DNA of 63,972 bases from Marinobacter santoriniensis NKSG1 (GCF_000347775.1 NZ_APAT01000004.1:1-63972), one strand, 5' to 3'; positions 9,864-19,834 are shown, numbered from the stretch's first letter. Notes: generated by a model not told the origin, from the sequence alone. Translations and numbers: made by a program.

Positions 9864-10334
9864 ATGCGGTTACGTCTGATCTGTGTCGGGCAGAAGATGC
9901 CCGACTGGGTCAGCAGCGGGTATCAGGAGTATGCCCGTCGAATGCCCCCGGAACTTCCCCTGGAACTGGTTGAAATTCCCATGGCCCATCGTGGGAAGAA
10001 TCCGGATATCCCCCGGCTGATGCAGAAGGAAAGCGATGCGATTCTCGGGGCACTGGGTGCTCGCGATCGCGTCATCGCCCTGGAAGTGGGCGGCCGTCCC
10101 TGGTCAACTGAGAAGCTGGCCAGCCAGCTTGAAAACTGGCAGCAGGATGGCAGTGACGTGAGTTTTCTGGTGGGAGGGCCCGACGGTTTGGCCGATGCCT
10201 GTCGCCAGCGAGCGGATCAGCAGTGGTCTCTGTCGCCTCTGACATTGCCGCATCCACTGGTGCGTATTCTGCTTGCAGAGCAGCTGTACCGGGCCTGGAC
10301 GATCACCCGAAACCATCCGTACCATCGCGCCTAG
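9864..10334 (+). CDS. rlmH: 23S rRNA pseudouridine-1915 N3-methyltransferase
   Basis: SPOUT-family enzyme that methylates pseudouridine 1915 in helix 69 of 23S rRNA, using SAM, in assembled 70S ribosomes. Length 156 residues is typical. Visible motifs: the N-terminal [15 protein letters not shown], the knot segment [12 protein letters not shown], and the C-terminal [19 protein letters not shown], all characteristic. It lies tightly between rsfS and mrdA. Confidence 0.97.
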   Translation: MRLRLICVGQKMPDWVSSGYQEYARRMPPELPLELVEIPMAHRGKNPDIPRLMQKESDAILGALGARDRVIALEVGGRPWSTEKLASQLENWQQDGSDVSFLVGGPDGLADACRQRADQQWSLSPLTLPHPLVRILLAEQLYRAWTITRNHPYHRA

Positions 10335-10343
10335 AGGTTGTCC

Positions 10344-12239
10344 ATGCCGTGGGGTGAATTCAAGGATACCGCAGCCGAGCGCCGCCTGTTCCAGCGCCGC
10401 GCGCTGGTTATGCTGACGGTGGTCGTGCTGGCGCTGGGCGGCCTCATGGCCCGCATGTATCAGCTTCAGATCGTCGAAAACGATACTTACACCACCCTGT
10501 CTGATAAAAACCGTGTTCAGGTGCAGTCGGTTCCACCTCCGCGCGGCCTGATCTACGACCGCAACGGTGCTCTTCTGGCCGAGAACCGGCCAGTGTTCAG
10601 CGTCACCATTGTGCCCGAGCGCGTGGAGGGTATGGACGACACCCTCAGCGAACTTGAGGGCATCATCAATGTCTCCGATCAGGATCTGGAACGGTTTGAC
10701 CGCAGGCTGCACGAGCCCCGCCGGCCGTATCAGGAAATCCCGCTGCGATACGACCTGACCGAAGAAGAGATCGCCAAGCTCGCCGTTCACCGGCACGAGT
10801 TGCCGGGTGTCGAGGTCAAGGCGGAGCTGGTTCGTTATTACCCCCACAGTGTCCTGACCTCCCACGTACTTGGTTACGTTGGCCGGATCAACCGGGAGGA
10901 ACTGCAGAATATCGACGCGGTCAATTACGCCGGGACGAACTACATCGGAAAATCCGGTATCGAGAAGTTCTACGAGAAGACGCTGCACGGCAAGGTCGGC
11001 TATCAGCACGTTGAAACCAATGCCAGGGGGCGGATTCTTCGGGTTCTGGAACGGGAGAACCCGGTGCCAGGGGAGGACCTCCAGTTACAGTTGGATCTTC
11101 GCCTGCAGAAAAAGGCGTATGAGCTACTCGACGGCCGCCGTGGCGCCGTCGTGGCGATCGAACCGAAAACCGGTGGAATACTGGCGCTGGCCAGTGTGCC
11201 GGGCTTTGATACCAACAAGTTTGTCACCGGTATCAGTGTGGACGATTACCGGGAACTGCGGGAAAGCAAGGATAAACCACTGTTCAACCGGGCACTTCGC
11301 GGCCAGTACCCGCCAGGGTCTACTCTGAAACCCATGTTGGCGGTCGCCGCACTGGACAGTGGCGCGACTACCCGAACCAAGAAAATATGGGACCCGGGTT
11401 ACTTCCAGCTCAACGATACCGGTCGTCGCTATCGGGACTGGAAACGCTGGGGGCACGGTTGGGTCGATCTGAAAAAGGCCATCGCGCAGTCGTGCGATAC
11501 CTATTTCTACGGTGTTGCAGTGGACATGGGGGTGGACACCATGTCGGGCTATCTCTCCAGTTTCGGGTTTGGCGAGGATGCCACGCTGGATGTCTCGGGA
11601 GCGCTCAGTGGACTGTTGCCATCGAGGGAGTGGAAACGGGCCGCGCGCAAGGAACCCTGGTATCCGGGGGACTCGGTAAACCTCGGTATCGGTCAGGGAT
11701 TCATGCTGGCCACACCGCTGCAACTGGCTACCGCAACCGCCCTGATTGCGAATCGTGGGCAGTGGGTTGAGCCCCGATTGCTCAAGGATGTCCTGGGTGA
11801 CGATCCGGTCAATAAAGTACTGCCTCCGGAAACCCATGAACCGCTGAAACTGAAAAATCCCAGCGACTGGGAGTATGTCGTCGACAGCATGGCCGAGGTG
11901 ATGGAAGGAGCGCATGGGACGGCCCGTCGTGCCGCCCAGGGGGCTCCTTACCGGATGGCGGGCAAGACCGGGACCGCCCAGGTGTACAGCCTTGAGGAAG
12001 ATGAGGAGTACGATGCGAATGAAATCCGGGAACGGCTGCGGGATCACGCACTCTTCGTTGGCTTTGCGCCGGTGGACGACCCCAAGATTGTCGTCTCCGT
12101 TATCGTCGAGAATGGCGGGAGCGGCAGCGGAACTGCCGCCCCGGTGGCCCGGGCAATGTTCGATACCTGGCTGCTGGACCTGAAACATGGTGAGGACTCC
12201 GGCAAGGTGAGTATGGCCGACACGAAGGGGGCGAACTGA
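10344..12239 (+). CDS. mrdA: Penicillin-binding protein 2, elongasome transpeptidase
   Basis: Class B penicillin-binding protein that cross-links lateral-wall peptidoglycan in complex with RodA. The 631-residue product has one N-terminal membrane helix (about 20-40), a dimerisation/pedestal domain and a transpeptidase domain with SxxK as GSTLKP (Ser near residue 326), SCD in place of SxN (about 386) and AGKTGTAQ (about 541). Start ATG 10344 follows AGAGG (10333-10337); an in-frame TTG at 10338 is less likely. It shares one base with the rodA start. Confidence 0.97.
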   Translation: MPWGEFKDTAAERRLFQRRALVMLTVVVLALGGLMARMYQLQIVENDTYTTLSDKNRVQVQSVPPPRGLIYDRNGALLAENRPVFSVTIVPERVEGMDDTLSELEGIINVSDQDLERFDRRLHEPRRPYQEIPLRYDLTEEEIAKLAVHRHELPGVEVKAELVRYYPHSVLTSHVLGYVGRINREELQNIDAVNYAGTNYIGKSGIEKFYEKTLHGKVGYQHVETNARGRILRVLERENPVPGEDLQLQLDLRLQKKAYELLDGRRGAVVAIEPKTGGILALASVPGFDTNKFVTGISVDDYRELRESKDKPLFNRALRGQYPPGSTLKPMLAVAALDSGATTRTKKIWDPGYFQLNDTGRRYRDWKRWGHGWVDLKKAIAQSCDTYFYGVAVDMGVDTMSGYLSSFGFGEDATLDVSGALSGLLPSREWKRAARKEPWYPGDSVNLGIGQGFMLATPLQLATATALIANRGQWVEPRLLKDVLGDDPVNKVLPPETHEPLKLKNPSDWEYVVDSMAEVMEGAHGTARRAAQGAPYRMAGKTGTAQVYSLEEDEEYDANEIRERLRDHALFVGFAPVDDPKIVVSVIVENGGSGSGTAAPVARAMFDTWLLDLKHGEDSGKVSMADTKGAN

Positions 12240-13381
12240 TGGCCCTGAAAGATTTGATGGATTCCGGTTCTGCCAATCCCCTCGGGCGCCCCCGAAGCAT
12301 CTGGACGACCCTGCATCTGGATCCGGTATTGCTGGTGCTGTTGCTGTTACTGATCTGCAGCGGACTGTTCGTGCTTTACAGCGGTGCCGATCGCAACATC
12401 GAGGTGGTCAAGGCGCAGGGGATCCGGATGACCATCGCGTTCGTGGTGATGCTGGTGTTTGCCCAGCTGGATCCCGCCGTATTCCGGCGCTGGGCGCCCT
12501 GGCTCTATGTGGTCGGTCTGATTGCATTGGCGGCGGTCCTGGTTGCGGGCGTTGGTGCAAAAGGCGCCCAGCGCTGGTTGGCCATTCCGGGATTGCCGCG
12601 TTTCCAGCCGTCTGAGCTGATGAAGCTGGTGGTGCCGATGATGGCGGCCTGGTACCTGTCGAGGCATTACCTGCCCCCGAGGTTTTCCCATGTGGCGGTC
12701 GGACTGGGGATTGTGCTGTTACCCATGGGCATGATTATCGAGCAGCCGGATCTGGGAACGTCGCTGCTGGTAGGGCTTGCCGGCATCTTCGTGGTGTTTT
12801 TTGCCGGAATGAGCTGGAAACTCATTTCTGCGGTTTTTGCCATGGTGTCGGTGTCTGCGCCACTGATGTGGTTTTTCGTGATGCGGGATTACCAGAAGCA
12901 GCGCGTGCTGACATTGCTGGATCCCCAGAGCGATCCCCTTGGGGCCGGGTGGAATATTATTCAATCGAAAACGGCGATCGGCTCCGGTGGCCTTGAAGGC
13001 AAGGGTTGGCTGCTGGGAACCCAGTCGCACCTGGAATTCCTGCCCGAGAGTCACACCGATTTCATTGTTGCCGTGCTGGCGGAAGAGTTCGGTTTCATCG
13101 GCATGGGGCTGTTGCTGACGACCTATTTTCTCATCATCCTGCGCTGTCTTTACATTGCGGCCACGGCCCAGGACTCGTTCAGTCGGCTGGTCGCCGGCGC
13201 CTTGACCATGACGTTCTTCATTTACGTCTTCGTGAACGTCGGGATGGTCAGCGGCCTGTTACCCGTCGTGGGCGTACCACTGCCGTTGATCAGCTATGGC
13301 GGTACCTCCAGTGTGACGCTGATGGCCGCGTTTGGTGTCCTTATGTCGATACACACCCATCGACGAATGCTGGCTGCGTGA
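12239..13381 (+). CDS. mrdB: Peptidoglycan glycosyltransferase RodA
   Basis: SEDS-family polytopic membrane enzyme that polymerises lipid II during rod elongation, working with PBP2. The 380-residue product has about ten membrane helices and signature segments KGAQRWLAIPG, FQPSELMKLVVP, LEFLPESHTDFIVAVLAEEFG and the C-terminal GVPLPLISYGGTS. The ATG overlaps the mrdA stop (TGATG). In Pseudomonas mltB usually follows rodA, but here rlpA comes next. Confidence 0.97.
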   Translation: MALKDLMDSGSANPLGRPRSIWTTLHLDPVLLVLLLLLICSGLFVLYSGADRNIEVVKAQGIRMTIAFVVMLVFAQLDPAVFRRWAPWLYVVGLIALAAVLVAGVGAKGAQRWLAIPGLPRFQPSELMKLVVPMMAAWYLSRHYLPPRFSHVAVGLGIVLLPMGMIIEQPDLGTSLLVGLAGIFVVFFAGMSWKLISAVFAMVSVSAPLMWFFVMRDYQKQRVLTLLDPQSDPLGAGWNIIQSKTAIGSGGLEGKGWLLGTQSHLEFLPESHTDFIVAVLAEEFGFIGMGLLLTTYFLIILRCLYIAATAQDSFSRLVAGALTMTFFIYVFVNVGMVSGLLPVVGVPLPLISYGGTSSVTLMAAFGVLMSIHTHRRMLAA

Positions 13382-13468
13382 TCAACCATGGAAGGCGGGT
13401 AATGGTGATTGGGTTAAAGAACCCGTTACAATGAAGAAAAGAATGTCTGGTTTTTACGCGGCAAGCGG

Positions 13469-14389
13469 ATGGCAGGGGGATTGCCCACGGTGAACGCAAA
13501 ACGTCATTGGGCCGCAGGATTGGCAGTCCTGCTGCTCCTCGGGCTGGGTGGATGTGCGTCCTCCCCGCAAACGAGCAGTTCCCGCTACGCACTGTCGCAG
13601 GACCGTGCACCGTCGAAAGATATTGATGTGTCTGGCCTGCCGGATGCGAGTCCCCGATATGAGAAGGGACGGAGTGCGGGCAACAAATCGCCATATTCGG
13701 TCTGGGGCAAAACCTACCGGGTTCTGGATACGAACGATGGTTACGTCGCCCGCGGCACCGCCAGTTGGTATGGTGAGAAGTTCCATGGCCACAGGACATC
13801 CAACGGCGAAACCTTCGACATGTATGAAATGTCGGCCGCCCACAAGACGTTGCGAATCCCGAGTTATGCCCGGGTGACCAATCTGGACAACGGTCGTTCG
13901 GTCATTGTCCGGGTCAATGATCGTGGGCCCTTTCACAGCGACCGGCTGATCGACCTGTCCTACGCGGCGGCGAAAAAGCTGGGATATCAGTCGAAAGGGA
14001 CGGCGCACGTCGAAGTGGCTGCCATCACGGTCCGGCCGGACGGTTCCATGTACCTTGCCGGTCAGCCGTTTCAGCCGGGTGAGCAAAGTGGCCCGGTTGC
14101 CGATTCCGGCGAGGCACGGACTGCTGAAAGATCGCCAAATGGAACCGGTGAAGCGCTGTTTGTCCAACTGGCCTCGTTCAGCAGTCGAGGCCCTGCGGAA
14201 GCCCTGTTGAAGCGGGTTCGCAGTGTCCTGCAGAATCCGATGCGGGTACGGGCGATCAATACCCAGTCCGGTCGCTATCACCGGGTACAGGTCGGTCCTT
14301 TCGAGACAGAGGCTGCGGCGAGAAAAACCCAGGGGCTGCTCGAGGCCCGTGGCTTTGCACAGACGATCCTGTTGACCGATTCGCGTTGA
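13469..14389 (+). CDS. rlpA: Septal ring lytic transglycosylase RlpA lipoprotein
   Basis: Outer-membrane lipoprotein predicted to cleave denuded glycan strands. A signal peptide ends in a lipobox, LGLGGC. A double-psi beta-barrel follows (ARGTASWYGEKFHGHRTSNG through VRVNDRGPFHSDRLIDLS), with the E and D positions of the family active site, and a C-terminal SPOR domain (LFVQLASFSSRGPAEALLKR, YHRVQVGPF) that recognises stripped septal peptidoglycan. Length 306 residues. ATG 13469 is reported; GTG 13490, behind a CAGGGGGA stretch, would give a tighter signal peptide and is possible. Confidence 0.94.
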   Translation: MAGGLPTVNAKRHWAAGLAVLLLLGLGGCASSPQTSSSRYALSQDRAPSKDIDVSGLPDASPRYEKGRSAGNKSPYSVWGKTYRVLDTNDGYVARGTASWYGEKFHGHRTSNGETFDMYEMSAAHKTLRIPSYARVTNLDNGRSVIVRVNDRGPFHSDRLIDLSYAAAKKLGYQSKGTAHVEVAAITVRPDGSMYLAGQPFQPGEQSGPVADSGEARTAERSPNGTGEALFVQLASFSSRGPAEALLKRVRSVLQNPMRVRAINTQSGRYHRVQVGPFETEAAARKTQGLLEARGFAQTILLTDSR

Positions 14390-14420
14390 TCAACCAAAAC
14401 ACCGAAAACACACCTGACGA

Positions 14421-15599
14421 ATGAATGGACCCATGGCTTTAAACAACCTTTTGCGTTCCCTTTCCGTGGTACTCATGCTTGTCTTTGCCCTGACCGGCAA
14501 AGTGATGGCGCAGTCGGTACTGATTCCCTCGCCACCCCAGATTGCGGGTAGCTCCTACGTACTGATGGATCCCAAGAGCGGGAGCATCATCATGGACGAA
14601 AACAGCCATGAACGACTTCCGCCCGCGAGTCTTACCAAGATGATGACGGCTTACCTCGTGGAACGGGAAATGGCGGAAGGCCGCATTTCCATGGACGATA
14701 TGGTGCCGATCAGCGTCAAGGCCTGGAAAACGCCAGGTTCCAGAACGTTTGTCCGTGAGGGGACGTCGGTACCGGTGGAGACCCTGCTCCACGGCATGAT
14801 CATCCAGTCCGGAAACGATGCCACGGTGGCCCTGGCGGAGTACGTGGCCGGCAGTGAGGACGCTTTTGTCGACATGATGAACCAGCAGGCCAAGATCCTT
14901 GGTATGAAGGATACGCATTTCCAGAATGCCACGGGCCTGCCGCACAAAGACCATTATTCCACCGCTTATGATCTGGCTATCCTCGCCCGGGCGATCATCA
15001 ACGATTACCCGGAAAATTATCCGATCTACGCCAAGAAACACTTCACCTACAACAACATCCGTCAGCCCAACCGGAACAGCCTGCTGTGGCGTGACGACAG
15101 TGTGGATGGCCTGAAAACCGGACATACCGAAGAAGCCGGGTACTGCCTTGTGGCCTCGGCCAAACGCGACAACACCCGATTCATTGGCGTCGTGATGGGC
15201 ACGAACAGTTCCGATGCCCGGGCTCAGGAAGTTCAGAAAATGCTGAACTACGGCTTCCGGTACTATCAGAGCGAGCGTCTGTTCCAGGCGGGGCAGGAAT
15301 TGATGCAGGCCCCGGTCTGGGGCGGCAAGGTCGATCAGGTATCGGTCGGTATGAACAAGGATGTCTATGTGACCATTCCCCGGGGCTCTCGCGACCAGCT
15401 TGAATCCACCGTGGACCTTGATTCTGTGATCAAAGCCCCCACCAAGGTGGGAGACGAGCTCGGTCGTGTAAAAGTTGCCCTCAATGGCGCGGTGCTGGTG
15501 GATCAGCCGGTGCTGGCCCTGAACGATGTTCCCGAGGGCGGATTCTTCAAGCGTATCTGGGATGCGATCAAGCTGTTCTTTGTTCAATTGTTTCAGTAA
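14421..15599 (+). CDS. dacA: D-alanyl-D-alanine carboxypeptidase (PBP5/6 type)
   Basis: Periplasmic, membrane-anchored class C penicillin-binding protein that removes the terminal D-Ala from pentapeptides. Signal peptide with cleavage near KVMAQS; active-site SLTK (PPASLTKM), SGN (IQSGNDATVAL) and KTG (DGLKTGHTEEAG). The C-terminal beta domain ends in an amphipathic helix (FFKRIWDAIKLFFVQLFQ) that anchors it to the inner membrane. Length 392 residues. ATG 14433 is an alternative start; neither start has a strong ribosome-binding site. rlpA-dacA-ybeD-lipB order is conserved in pseudomonads. Confidence 0.96.
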   Translation: MNGPMALNNLLRSLSVVLMLVFALTGKVMAQSVLIPSPPQIAGSSYVLMDPKSGSIIMDENSHERLPPASLTKMMTAYLVEREMAEGRISMDDMVPISVKAWKTPGSRTFVREGTSVPVETLLHGMIIQSGNDATVALAEYVAGSEDAFVDMMNQQAKILGMKDTHFQNATGLPHKDHYSTAYDLAILARAIINDYPENYPIYAKKHFTYNNIRQPNRNSLLWRDDSVDGLKTGHTEEAGYCLVASAKRDNTRFIGVVMGTNSSDARAQEVQKMLNYGFRYYQSERLFQAGQELMQAPVWGGKVDQVSVGMNKDVYVTIPRGSRDQLESTVDLDSVIKAPTKVGDELGRVKVALNGAVLVDQPVLALNDVPEGGFFKRIWDAIKLFFVQLFQ

Positions 15600-15629
15600 G
15601 GGCGATCCGGGTCCCGGGAGTAGTGTGGC

Positions 15630-15899
15630 ATGAGTGAACCGAAAGCACCGAAAATAGAATTCCCCTGTGATTACGTGATAAAGGTGATCGGTAACTCCGC
15701 GCCCGATTTCAGCGAATTTGTCGTTGAAGTCGTGGAGCAGCATGCCCCGGGGATTACCGAGGCCGACATCTCGATCACCGAAAGCAGCAAGGGCCGGTTT
15801 TCCTCCGTCCAGCTCAAAATCGTTGCTACCGGCGAAGCGCAGCTCAAGGCCCTGTTTGAAGAGCTCAAGGCCAGCGGTCGGGTTCATATGGTGCTGTGA
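15630..15899 (+). CDS. ybeD: YbeD/DUF493 family protein
   Basis: Small cytoplasmic protein of 89 residues with an ACT-like fold: [30 protein letters not shown] then [30 protein letters not shown], ending HMVL. The family has no settled function; its constant position between dacA and lipB suggests a link to lipoylation or wall genes. Its TGA overlaps the GTG that can start lipB. Confidence 0.93.
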   Translation: MSEPKAPKIEFPCDYVIKVIGNSAPDFSEFVVEVVEQHAPGITEADISITESSKGRFSSVQLKIVATGEAQLKALFEELKASGRVHMVL

Positions 15900-16543
15900 C
15901 GTCCATGGCAGACCTTATTGTCCGTCGCCTGGGCGAACAGCCCTATCAGGAAACCTGGGACGCCATGAAACAGTTCACGGCGGACCGGGACGACGCCACA
16001 GCCGATGAAATCTGGTGCCTGGAACACCCCAGGGTGTTTACCCAGGGGCAGGCCGGCAAGGCTGAGCACCTGCTGTTTCCGGGCGACATTCCGGTCATCA
16101 AGGTTGATCGCGGTGGCCAGGTGACCTATCACGGGCCCGGTCAGCTCGTGGTCTACCTGATGCTGGATTTGCCGCGGAAAAAAATGGGCGTTCGATCGCT
16201 GGTGGATACCATCGAGCAGGGAATTGTCGGTACCCTCGGCGACCTGGGTATCGAAGCCGCTGCCCGCCCCGATGCGCCGGGCGTTTATGTGGGCGATGCC
16301 AAAATCGCCTCACTGGGCCTGCGGGTACGTCGGGGATGCTCGTTCCATGGGCTTGCCCTGAACGTGGCAATGGACATGGAGCCATTCAGTCGGATCAATC
16401 CCTGCGGCTATGCCGGCATGGCCATGTGCCAGGTGACCGATTTTGTTCCGGGAAAGACCGTCTCCGATCTCGATAAACGTCTCGTCCAGCATCTGGTCGA
16501 TGCCTTATCGTATGCGTCGGTCAGTTACCGGGACGGCTGGTAG
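15896..16543 (+). CDS. lipB: Octanoyl-[ACP]:protein N-octanoyltransferase
   Basis: Cytoplasmic enzyme that moves octanoate from acyl carrier protein to lipoyl domains, the first step of lipoate synthesis. Motifs present: [38 protein letters not shown] with the active-site Lys, and the catalytic Cys in [17 protein letters not shown]. Length 215 residues from GTG 15896, which overlaps the ybeD stop; ATG 15905 is an alternative. The partner lipA is not adjacent and lies at 50949-51995. Confidence 0.96.
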   Translation: MTSMADLIVRRLGEQPYQETWDAMKQFTADRDDATADEIWCLEHPRVFTQGQAGKAEHLLFPGDIPVIKVDRGGQVTYHGPGQLVVYLMLDLPRKKMGVRSLVDTIEQGIVGTLGDLGIEAAARPDAPGVYVGDAKIASLGLRVRRGCSFHGLALNVAMDMEPFSRINPCGYAGMAMCQVTDFVPGKTVSDLDKRLVQHLVDALSYASVSYRDGW

Positions 16544-16549
16544 TTACCT

Positions 16550-17632
16550 TCAGTCACCCGCCGGAATGGCCAGATTTCTGCCTCCTTCCTTGGCCCTGTA
16601 GAGCGCTTCGTCGGTTCTTTGCAGAAGTCGGTCGATGGATTCATTGCCCTCGATAGTGCCTACGCCAATGCTGACCGTGGCGCCGACAGTGCGGTTTTCC
16701 ACGGTGACCGAGGCCGCTTCGATCGCGGAGCGGACCCGGTTTGCGGTCTGCAATGCGTCTTCGGCCCCGGTTTCCGGGAGCAACACCAGAAATTCCTCTC
16801 CACCCCACCGGGCCGGCGTATCCACCCGTCGGCACTGGTCCCGCAAACACTGGGCAACCAGCACGATCAGTTCGTCGCCCGCCTGATGGCCATAGGTATC
16901 GTTGATGCTCTTGAACAGGTCGATATCCATCAGAAGCACCGAAAACGGTCGCTGGGTCCGCCGATACCGCTCGTATTCGTTTTCAAGTTGCTCGACTGCC
17001 TCCCGGCGGTTGGCCAGCCCCGTCAGTGCGTCATGCTTGGCGGCATGCTCGAATTCGGCAGCGAGTCTGAGCAGTCCCAGTTTGCTGCGGCGACGACTCT
17101 GGTCAAGGATGTAGCAGGACACCATCTCGAAACTCAGGACAATGATCATGGAGATTCGGAAACTGGTGCTGTAGGGGGAATTGAACAGAGCGTCGCCGAG
17201 TGGGCTGAATAGAAAGATGAGACCCGCGATTCCGCCGACGCAGGCGATCACACCCACCCGGGCCTGACTGATATAGAAGATGATCGGCGGGTAGGCAAAC
17301 AGCCAGATGATGGCCGAGCCGTCCTCCACTGCTTGTATCGCCAGAAAGGTGAACAGGGCGACAATCAGCACAATAAAGCCACGTCGCTGAAGCGTCTGGT
17401 GACCAAGCAGGAAATAGAGCAGGGCATTGACGCCCAGGAGCACGGCAAAAATCGTCAGGAACGTCGGGACCAGGGCTGCGCTGTCCTGTCTGACGGCGCG
17501 CCAGGCAAAGAACGTCAGCAAGGGGATGGCTGCGGCCGTCAACCAGTTGATCAGGACCGGAACCGGGATTTCGCCCCTGACGCGAAACTGGGACAGTTCC
17601 TCATCGGGTGTGCGTGTGCCTGCGTGACTCAT
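16550..17632 (-). CDS. Membrane diguanylate cyclase
   Basis: A 360-residue protein with about six membrane helices (residues 25-175), then a complete GGDEF domain: DALTGLANRREAVEQL, metal-binding DIDLFKSINDTYGHQAGDELI, and active site GGEEF (277-281). The inhibitory RxxD (268-271) is also present at the canonical spacing, so product feedback is expected. It should make c-di-GMP, unlike the two degenerate GGDEF proteins at 5373-7381. The N-terminal helices may sense a membrane or periplasmic cue; the signal is unknown. It is convergent with lipB, with 6 bases between them. Confidence 0.93.
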   Translation of the reverse strand: MSHAGTRTPDEELSQFRVRGEIPVPVLINWLTAAAIPLLTFFAWRAVRQDSAALVPTFLTIFAVLLGVNALLYFLLGHQTLQRRGFIVLIVALFTFLAIQAVEDGSAIIWLFAYPPIIFYISQARVGVIACVGGIAGLIFLFSPLGDALFNSPYSTSFRISMIIVLSFEMVSCYILDQSRRRSKLGLLRLAAEFEHAAKHDALTGLANRREAVEQLENEYERYRRTQRPFSVLLMDIDLFKSINDTYGHQAGDELIVLVAQCLRDQCRRVDTPARWGGEEFLVLLPETGAEDALQTANRVRSAIEAASVTVENRTVGATVSIGVGTIEGNESIDRLLQRTDEALYRAKEGGRNLAIPAGD

Positions 17633-17882
17633 TGTAGGATCTTGTTGTTGTGTTCAGATCAAGGAAGCCGTTCAGATCTCCATACTAGTCCGTTATGCGA
17701 CGGGGGACTGTGTAAAATCGTAAACGGTCAGGGAGACAGGTTTAAACCGGGCACTTGCGGCAGACATTGGCCCTCAGGCCTCAAAATCGGGGTCGAATCG
17801 GTGAGGTTAGGTCGCTAGAGTATCCGTATAATGGGATTATCAGTGGGCGAAAGCCCGAATTCTCTGCATTCACAGGTTGTCC

Positions 17883-19334
17883 ATGTCATCAAGACGTTCA
17901 GGATCCACAGTGTCCCGCATCAAAACCGGCAGCTTCGAGCGTCGCCTCAGTCTGACCCGGGCAGGCCTGACAGCAGGAACGCGGATGGCCTCCCATATGG
18001 CGACCAACTGGTTCAGTAGTCGGGAGAAGCGTGAGGAGCGACACCGGGCCATGCTCTCCAGCCAGGCGCGGTTTTTGGTCGATGAGTTGGGGCGACTGAA
18101 AGGCAGCGTGGTTAAAATTGGCCAGGTCATGGCGCTCTATGGTGAGCATTTTCTGCCGGAAGAGGTAACCGAAGCACTGCATACCCTTGAGGACCAGACC
18201 ACGTCGCTGGAGTGGTCAGCCATCGAGCGCGTATTGAAGGACGAGCTGGGAGCCGACCGGCTCACCGAACTGGAGGTTGACCCGGAGCCCATCGGCGCTG
18301 CCTCGCTCGGGCAGGTTCACAGGGCGGTGCGCCGCAGTGACGGGCTGGAACTGGTGCTCAAAGTCCAGTATCCGGGAGTGGCCGATGCCGTGGACAGTGA
18401 TCTGAACGCGGTGGCCCAGTTGCTCAAGGTGGCGCGCCTGGTGAGTTTTGGCCCGGAATTCAACGACTGGCTGGAAGAAGTCCGTCAGATGATGCATCGG
18501 GAGGTGGATTACCGCCTTGAAGCCCGGACCACCGAGAAATTCCGGACCATGCTGGCGGACGATCCGCGGTTCATCGTTCCGCGTGTTCTGCAGGAGTATT
18601 CGTCGGAGCATGTGATTGCCTCCACCTACGAACATGGGCATTCGGTTGGTTCATCGGCGGTTCGGGAACTTCCCCAGGATCGCCGGAGTGCACTGGGGAA
18701 AGCGGCCCTGGAACTGTTTTTCCGGGAACTGTTCGTCTGGGGAGAGATCCAGACAGATCCGAACTTCGGCAATTACCGCATCCGGATTGCCGGTGAAGAG
18801 GGTGAGGATCCGGGCTATGACCGGATTGTGCTGCTGGATTTCGGGGCCGTCCAATCATACTCCGACGAATTCCTTCAGCCGGTTATCCAGATGATACGGG
18901 CGTCGTATGAGGACGATCTGGACGCGGTCATCGATGGCGGCGTGGCCCTGCGATTCATGAGCATGGACTGGCCGCAGGAGGTGCGTGAGAAGTTCGGCCG
19001 GGTCTGTATGTCGGTGCTGGAACCTCTGGCCCGGGATCAGGGACAATGGCCGGACTACGCGGTCAACAGCGCCGGCCAGTACCGGTGGAAGCAGAGTGAT
19101 CTGCCCTCCCGGGTCGCACGACAGGCGGCCCGCTCCGCTATCAGCCGCTATTTCCGGGTGCCGCCGAAAGAATTTGTCTTCCTCAACCGGAAGCTGATCG
19201 GTGTATACACTTTTATTGCAGTGTTGCAATCGGAGTTCAACGGCGAGCCGCTCCTCAGGAAGTACCTTTATGGTGCCGGAGAAGGCCCTGACACGCCCGA
19301 TGCTTCTGCCACCAGCCAGAGTACAAAGGCGTAG
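17883..19334 (+). CDS. ABC1/UbiB-like atypical kinase
   Basis: Atypical kinase-like ATPase of 483 residues. The ABC1 hallmarks are present: KxGQ as VVKIGQVMALYGEHFLPEEV, IGAASLGQVHRAV, LVLKVQYPGV with the nucleotide-binding Lys, and the DFG segment LLDFGAVQSY. Relatives support coenzyme Q or lipid metabolism; which applies here cannot be told from sequence alone. Start ATG 17883 follows an AGG; TTG 17877 is in frame. Its last 67 bases overlap the convergent YqaA-like gene. Confidence 0.88.
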   Translation: MSSRRSGSTVSRIKTGSFERRLSLTRAGLTAGTRMASHMATNWFSSREKREERHRAMLSSQARFLVDELGRLKGSVVKIGQVMALYGEHFLPEEVTEALHTLEDQTTSLEWSAIERVLKDELGADRLTELEVDPEPIGAASLGQVHRAVRRSDGLELVLKVQYPGVADAVDSDLNAVAQLLKVARLVSFGPEFNDWLEEVRQMMHREVDYRLEARTTEKFRTMLADDPRFIVPRVLQEYSSEHVIASTYEHGHSVGSSAVRELPQDRRSALGKAALELFFRELFVWGEIQTDPNFGNYRIRIAGEEGEDPGYDRIVLLDFGAVQSYSDEFLQPVIQMIRASYEDDLDAVIDGGVALRFMSMDWPQEVREKFGRVCMSVLEPLARDQGQWPDYAVNSAGQYRWKQSDLPSRVARQAARSAISRYFRVPPKEFVFLNRKLIGVYTFIAVLQSEFNGEPLLRKYLYGAGEGPDTPDASATSQSTKA

Positions 19335-19717
19335 CGCAGCCCCTTGCCAATGGCCACCAGAACGACAAAGTTGAGCCAGGGCACGCGCATGATTCCGCCC
19401 ACCAGTGTCAGTGCGTCACCGCCGAGTGGCAGCCAGCCCAGCAACAGTGACCACTGACCGTATCGATTGAACCGGTTGCGGGCTTTATGAAGCTGCAGGT
19501 CACTGATCGGGAACCATCGCTTGTGCTTGAACCTGTCGACCTGCCGGCCAAGGATCCCGTTCACGACCGAACCCAGGGTATTGCCGGCGGTCGCCCAGAA
19601 CCAGAGCCACCAGAGGTTGAATCCCTGGGTGACCATCCCGCCCAGCAGAACCTCGGAGTAAGCGGGAAGCAGCGTTGCTGCGGCAAATGCGGTCAAAAAC
19701 AGTGTCAGGTATGCCAC
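19268..19717 (-). CDS. YqaA family DedA-like membrane protein
   Basis: Inner-membrane protein of 149 residues in the YqaA branch of the DedA/VTT group: FAAATLLPAYSEVLL near the N-terminus, ATAGNTLGSVVNGILGR, then LLLGWLPLGGDALTLVGGIMRVPWLNF. GTG 19717 is chosen because it follows GGAG at good spacing and matches the short N-terminus of the family; an in-frame ATG at 19744 is possible. Function is unknown. It overlaps the ABC1 kinase gene by 67 bases tail to tail. Confidence 0.85.
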   Translation of the reverse strand: MAYLTLFLTAFAAATLLPAYSEVLLGGMVTQGFNLWWLWFWATAGNTLGSVVNGILGRQVDRFKHKRWFPISDLQLHKARNRFNRYGQWSLLLGWLPLGGDALTLVGGIMRVPWLNFVVLVAIGKGLRYAFVLWLVAEASGVSGPSPAP

Positions 19718-19806
19718 GGTTACTCCGGTCTTGATCGATTGCAAGGTCGGGGGCTGCCCATGTCAGTATGGTCACCTACTATGGTTGCCATTCAAAGCAT
19801 CAATTT

Positions 19807-19834
19807 TTGTTAGCGGCCATCTTTACAGTATTCT
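19807..19834 (+). promoter_or_regulatory. Candidate sigma70 promoter of the glutaredoxin gene
   Basis: TTGTTA (19807-19812) and TATTCT (19829-19834) are separated by 16 bases, placing transcription start about 50 bases before the glutaredoxin ATG. Confidence 0.45.

Noticed and set aside
13409..13432. Promoter-like TTGGGT and TACAAT before rlpA
   Set aside because: Spacer is 12 bases, too short for a sigma70 promoter.
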